Of a stretch of DNA of 64,000 bases, positions 62,900 through 64,000 are shown one piece after another (position 1 is the first letter of the stretch; each line of letters begins with the position of its first letter). The stretch is from Lumnitzera littorea (lineage: Eukaryota > Streptophyta > Magnoliopsida > Myrtales > Combretaceae), in assembly GCA_024138015.1 (NCBI GenBank), contig JAMXBB010000007.1, forward strand, positions 90,113,925 to 90,177,924, written 5' to 3'. The position numbers and the translations under genes are program-made. The notes under the pieces are model-generated. The model saw only the letters and a list, made by a program, of their open reading frames with translations. It searched no databases and was not told the DNA's origin.

Positions 62900-64000
62900 A
62901 TTCCTTAGCGAGGATTCAATGTTGGATAAGCGAGCCTCATTGCCTTGAATATATTTTGTGAGAAGTTCTTCCACACTAGACTTCTTTTCTTGAGGAAGAG
63001 GAGGTGGGAATGGTCTCTGAAATCCAGGTGAGCCAAAGTTGGTCTTCTGCTGGCCTTAGTTTTGATTTCCCTATGAGAAATTGGGATAATTCCTCCATCC
63101 TGGATTATAAGTGTTGCTGTAGGGGTTATTTTGTTGCTTAGGTGGATTTCCTAGACAATCTACCTGTTTCAATTGTTCTTGTGCTCCATACCCCTGCATA
63201 CCAAAATCACTTACATCCGATTGCACTTGTTGAGAGCCAACAGAGAGTGCATCAATCTTCTTACTCAATAGGTCTACCTTGGCTGCCAGAGCAATGGTCA
63301 AGTCCACCTCATAAATTCCCATGGCCTTTTGCTTGGCTTTAGTGCTTTCCCACTGATAATTGTTCATCGTTATTCCTTCAATCAGGTTTTGTGCTTGCTC
63401 AGGTGTCATAGTGTTCAAAGTACCTCTTGCGGATGCATCAATCATCTGTCTCGTAGATAAATTGAGACCATTATAGAAGGTCTGAATCTGCATCCATAGT
63501 GGGAGGCCATAGTGTGGGCACCTCCTGAACAAGTCCTTAAACCGCTCCCAAGTGTCATATAGCGTCTCCGCTTCCAATTGAGCAAAACAAGAGATATCAT
63601 TCCGAAGTTTAGCGGTCTTTGCAGGTAGGAAATACTTCTCCAGAAATTTCTCTACCAATTCATTCCAAGTTGTGATTGAATTTTGTGGTAGGGAGTTCAA
63701 CCACTGTTTTGCTCTACCCCTCAAGGAGAACGGAAATAATCGCAATCGAATGGCATCATCCGTGGCTCCGTTGATTTTAAATGTATCACAAATCTCTAGA
63801 AAGCTAGAGATGTGGGCATTAGGATCTTCATCTTGGAGACCGTCAAATTGAACATATTGTTGCACCATTTGTATGATGTTAGGTGCAATTTGGAAGTTAT
63901 TAACCGCGATGGTTGGCCTTGCGATGCTAGAGTCAGCTCCAATAAGTGTAAGCCATGAATAGTCGGACATGGTCCGATTTGCTTCATTCCCATTGTTAGC
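62900..64000 (-). pseudogene. Athila gag, 5' end outside window
   Basis: The frame is open to the window edge; the ATG at 63970 is probably internal, since the frame continues upstream as ANNGNEANRT. It shows the retrotransposon gag core: DPNAHISSFLEICDTFKING, LRLFPFSLRGRAKQWLNSLP, TWNELVEKFLEKYFLPAK, LYDTWERFKDLFRRCPHYGL, and a C-terminal Q/N/G-rich part, with no CCHC knuckle seen. Stops at 63071 (TAG), 63056 (TAA) and 62897 (TAA) break it; the frame continues into the protease without a shift. Confidence 0.9.

Larger units (their letters stand above)
53473..64000 (-). mobile_element. Athila-type Ty3/gypsy retrotransposon, 5' end outside window
   Basis: The element runs right to left: gag and pol in one frame, a palindrome array, an Athila ORF, a tandem repeat, a polypurine tract and the 3' LTR. 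It inserted into the pararetrovirus RT; the left flank TCCAT (53468-53472) should recur just beyond its 5' LTR to the right of the window. Assignment to Athila rests on the DLGAS protease box, FMDD RT box, and the Athila ORF after integrase. Stops in every gene show that it is not autonomous. It is the full-length relative of the solo LTRs at 2940 and 20529. Confidence 0.9.

Overview
The window is AT-rich plant nuclear DNA made almost wholly of transposable elements and one decayed pararetrovirus. No host gene, tRNA, rRNA or CRISPR array could be supported. The kingdom call rests on element types confined to, or typical of, plants: an Athila-type Ty3/gypsy element, a Mutator-like element (MULE) carrying a plant mobile domain (PMD) gene, a TRIM, and an endogenous caulimovirid. 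A dicot is likely but inferred.

Layout. 1-13.4 kb: very long, AT-rich solo LTRs (chromovirus Tekay/Del-like by end motifs) at <1-2410 and 5602-9400, a divergent one ending at 13406, and a solo LTR of the Athila family at 2940-4212. 13.4-20.5 kb: mostly anonymous, with a TRIM at 14479-14902 and a 33-bp minisatellite near 17.5 kb. 20529-21841: an Athila-family solo LTR with a perfect 5-bp target duplication. 22.5-29.2 kb: two weak LTR relics and a repeat that is an unfilled paralogue of the 2.6-4.6 kb locus.

30.0-46.3 kb: one MULE swollen by nesting. Its two ends match as inverted repeats. Between them, on the minus strand, lie a broken MuDR-type transposase (33.8-36.3 kb) and a broken PMD gene (30.8-33.6 kb). 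A solo LTR (31478-32469, TSD CAATT) sits in the PMD gene. A two-LTR Ty3/gypsy element (36536-45055) sits upstream of the transposase and was itself hit by a solo LTR (39444-41525, TSD CATAG).

46.6-53.5 kb: a decayed endogenous pararetrovirus on the plus strand (coat-protein region, then protease and reverse transcriptase), split by a 3.4-kb solo LTR at 48415-51845 and cut at 53472 by the next element. 53473-64000: an Athila-type element on the minus strand, running off the right edge. From left to right it has its 3' LTR, polypurine tract, a short tandem repeat, an Athila ORF, a seven-unit palindrome array, and gag-pol in a single frame broken by eleven stop codons and no visible frameshift.

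The most unusual signal is the palindrome array. Its core, an 18-bp dyad of the type GGACACG..CGTGTCC, also occurs twice in each LTR of the same family, where arms and centre differ between copies yet stay self-complementary.
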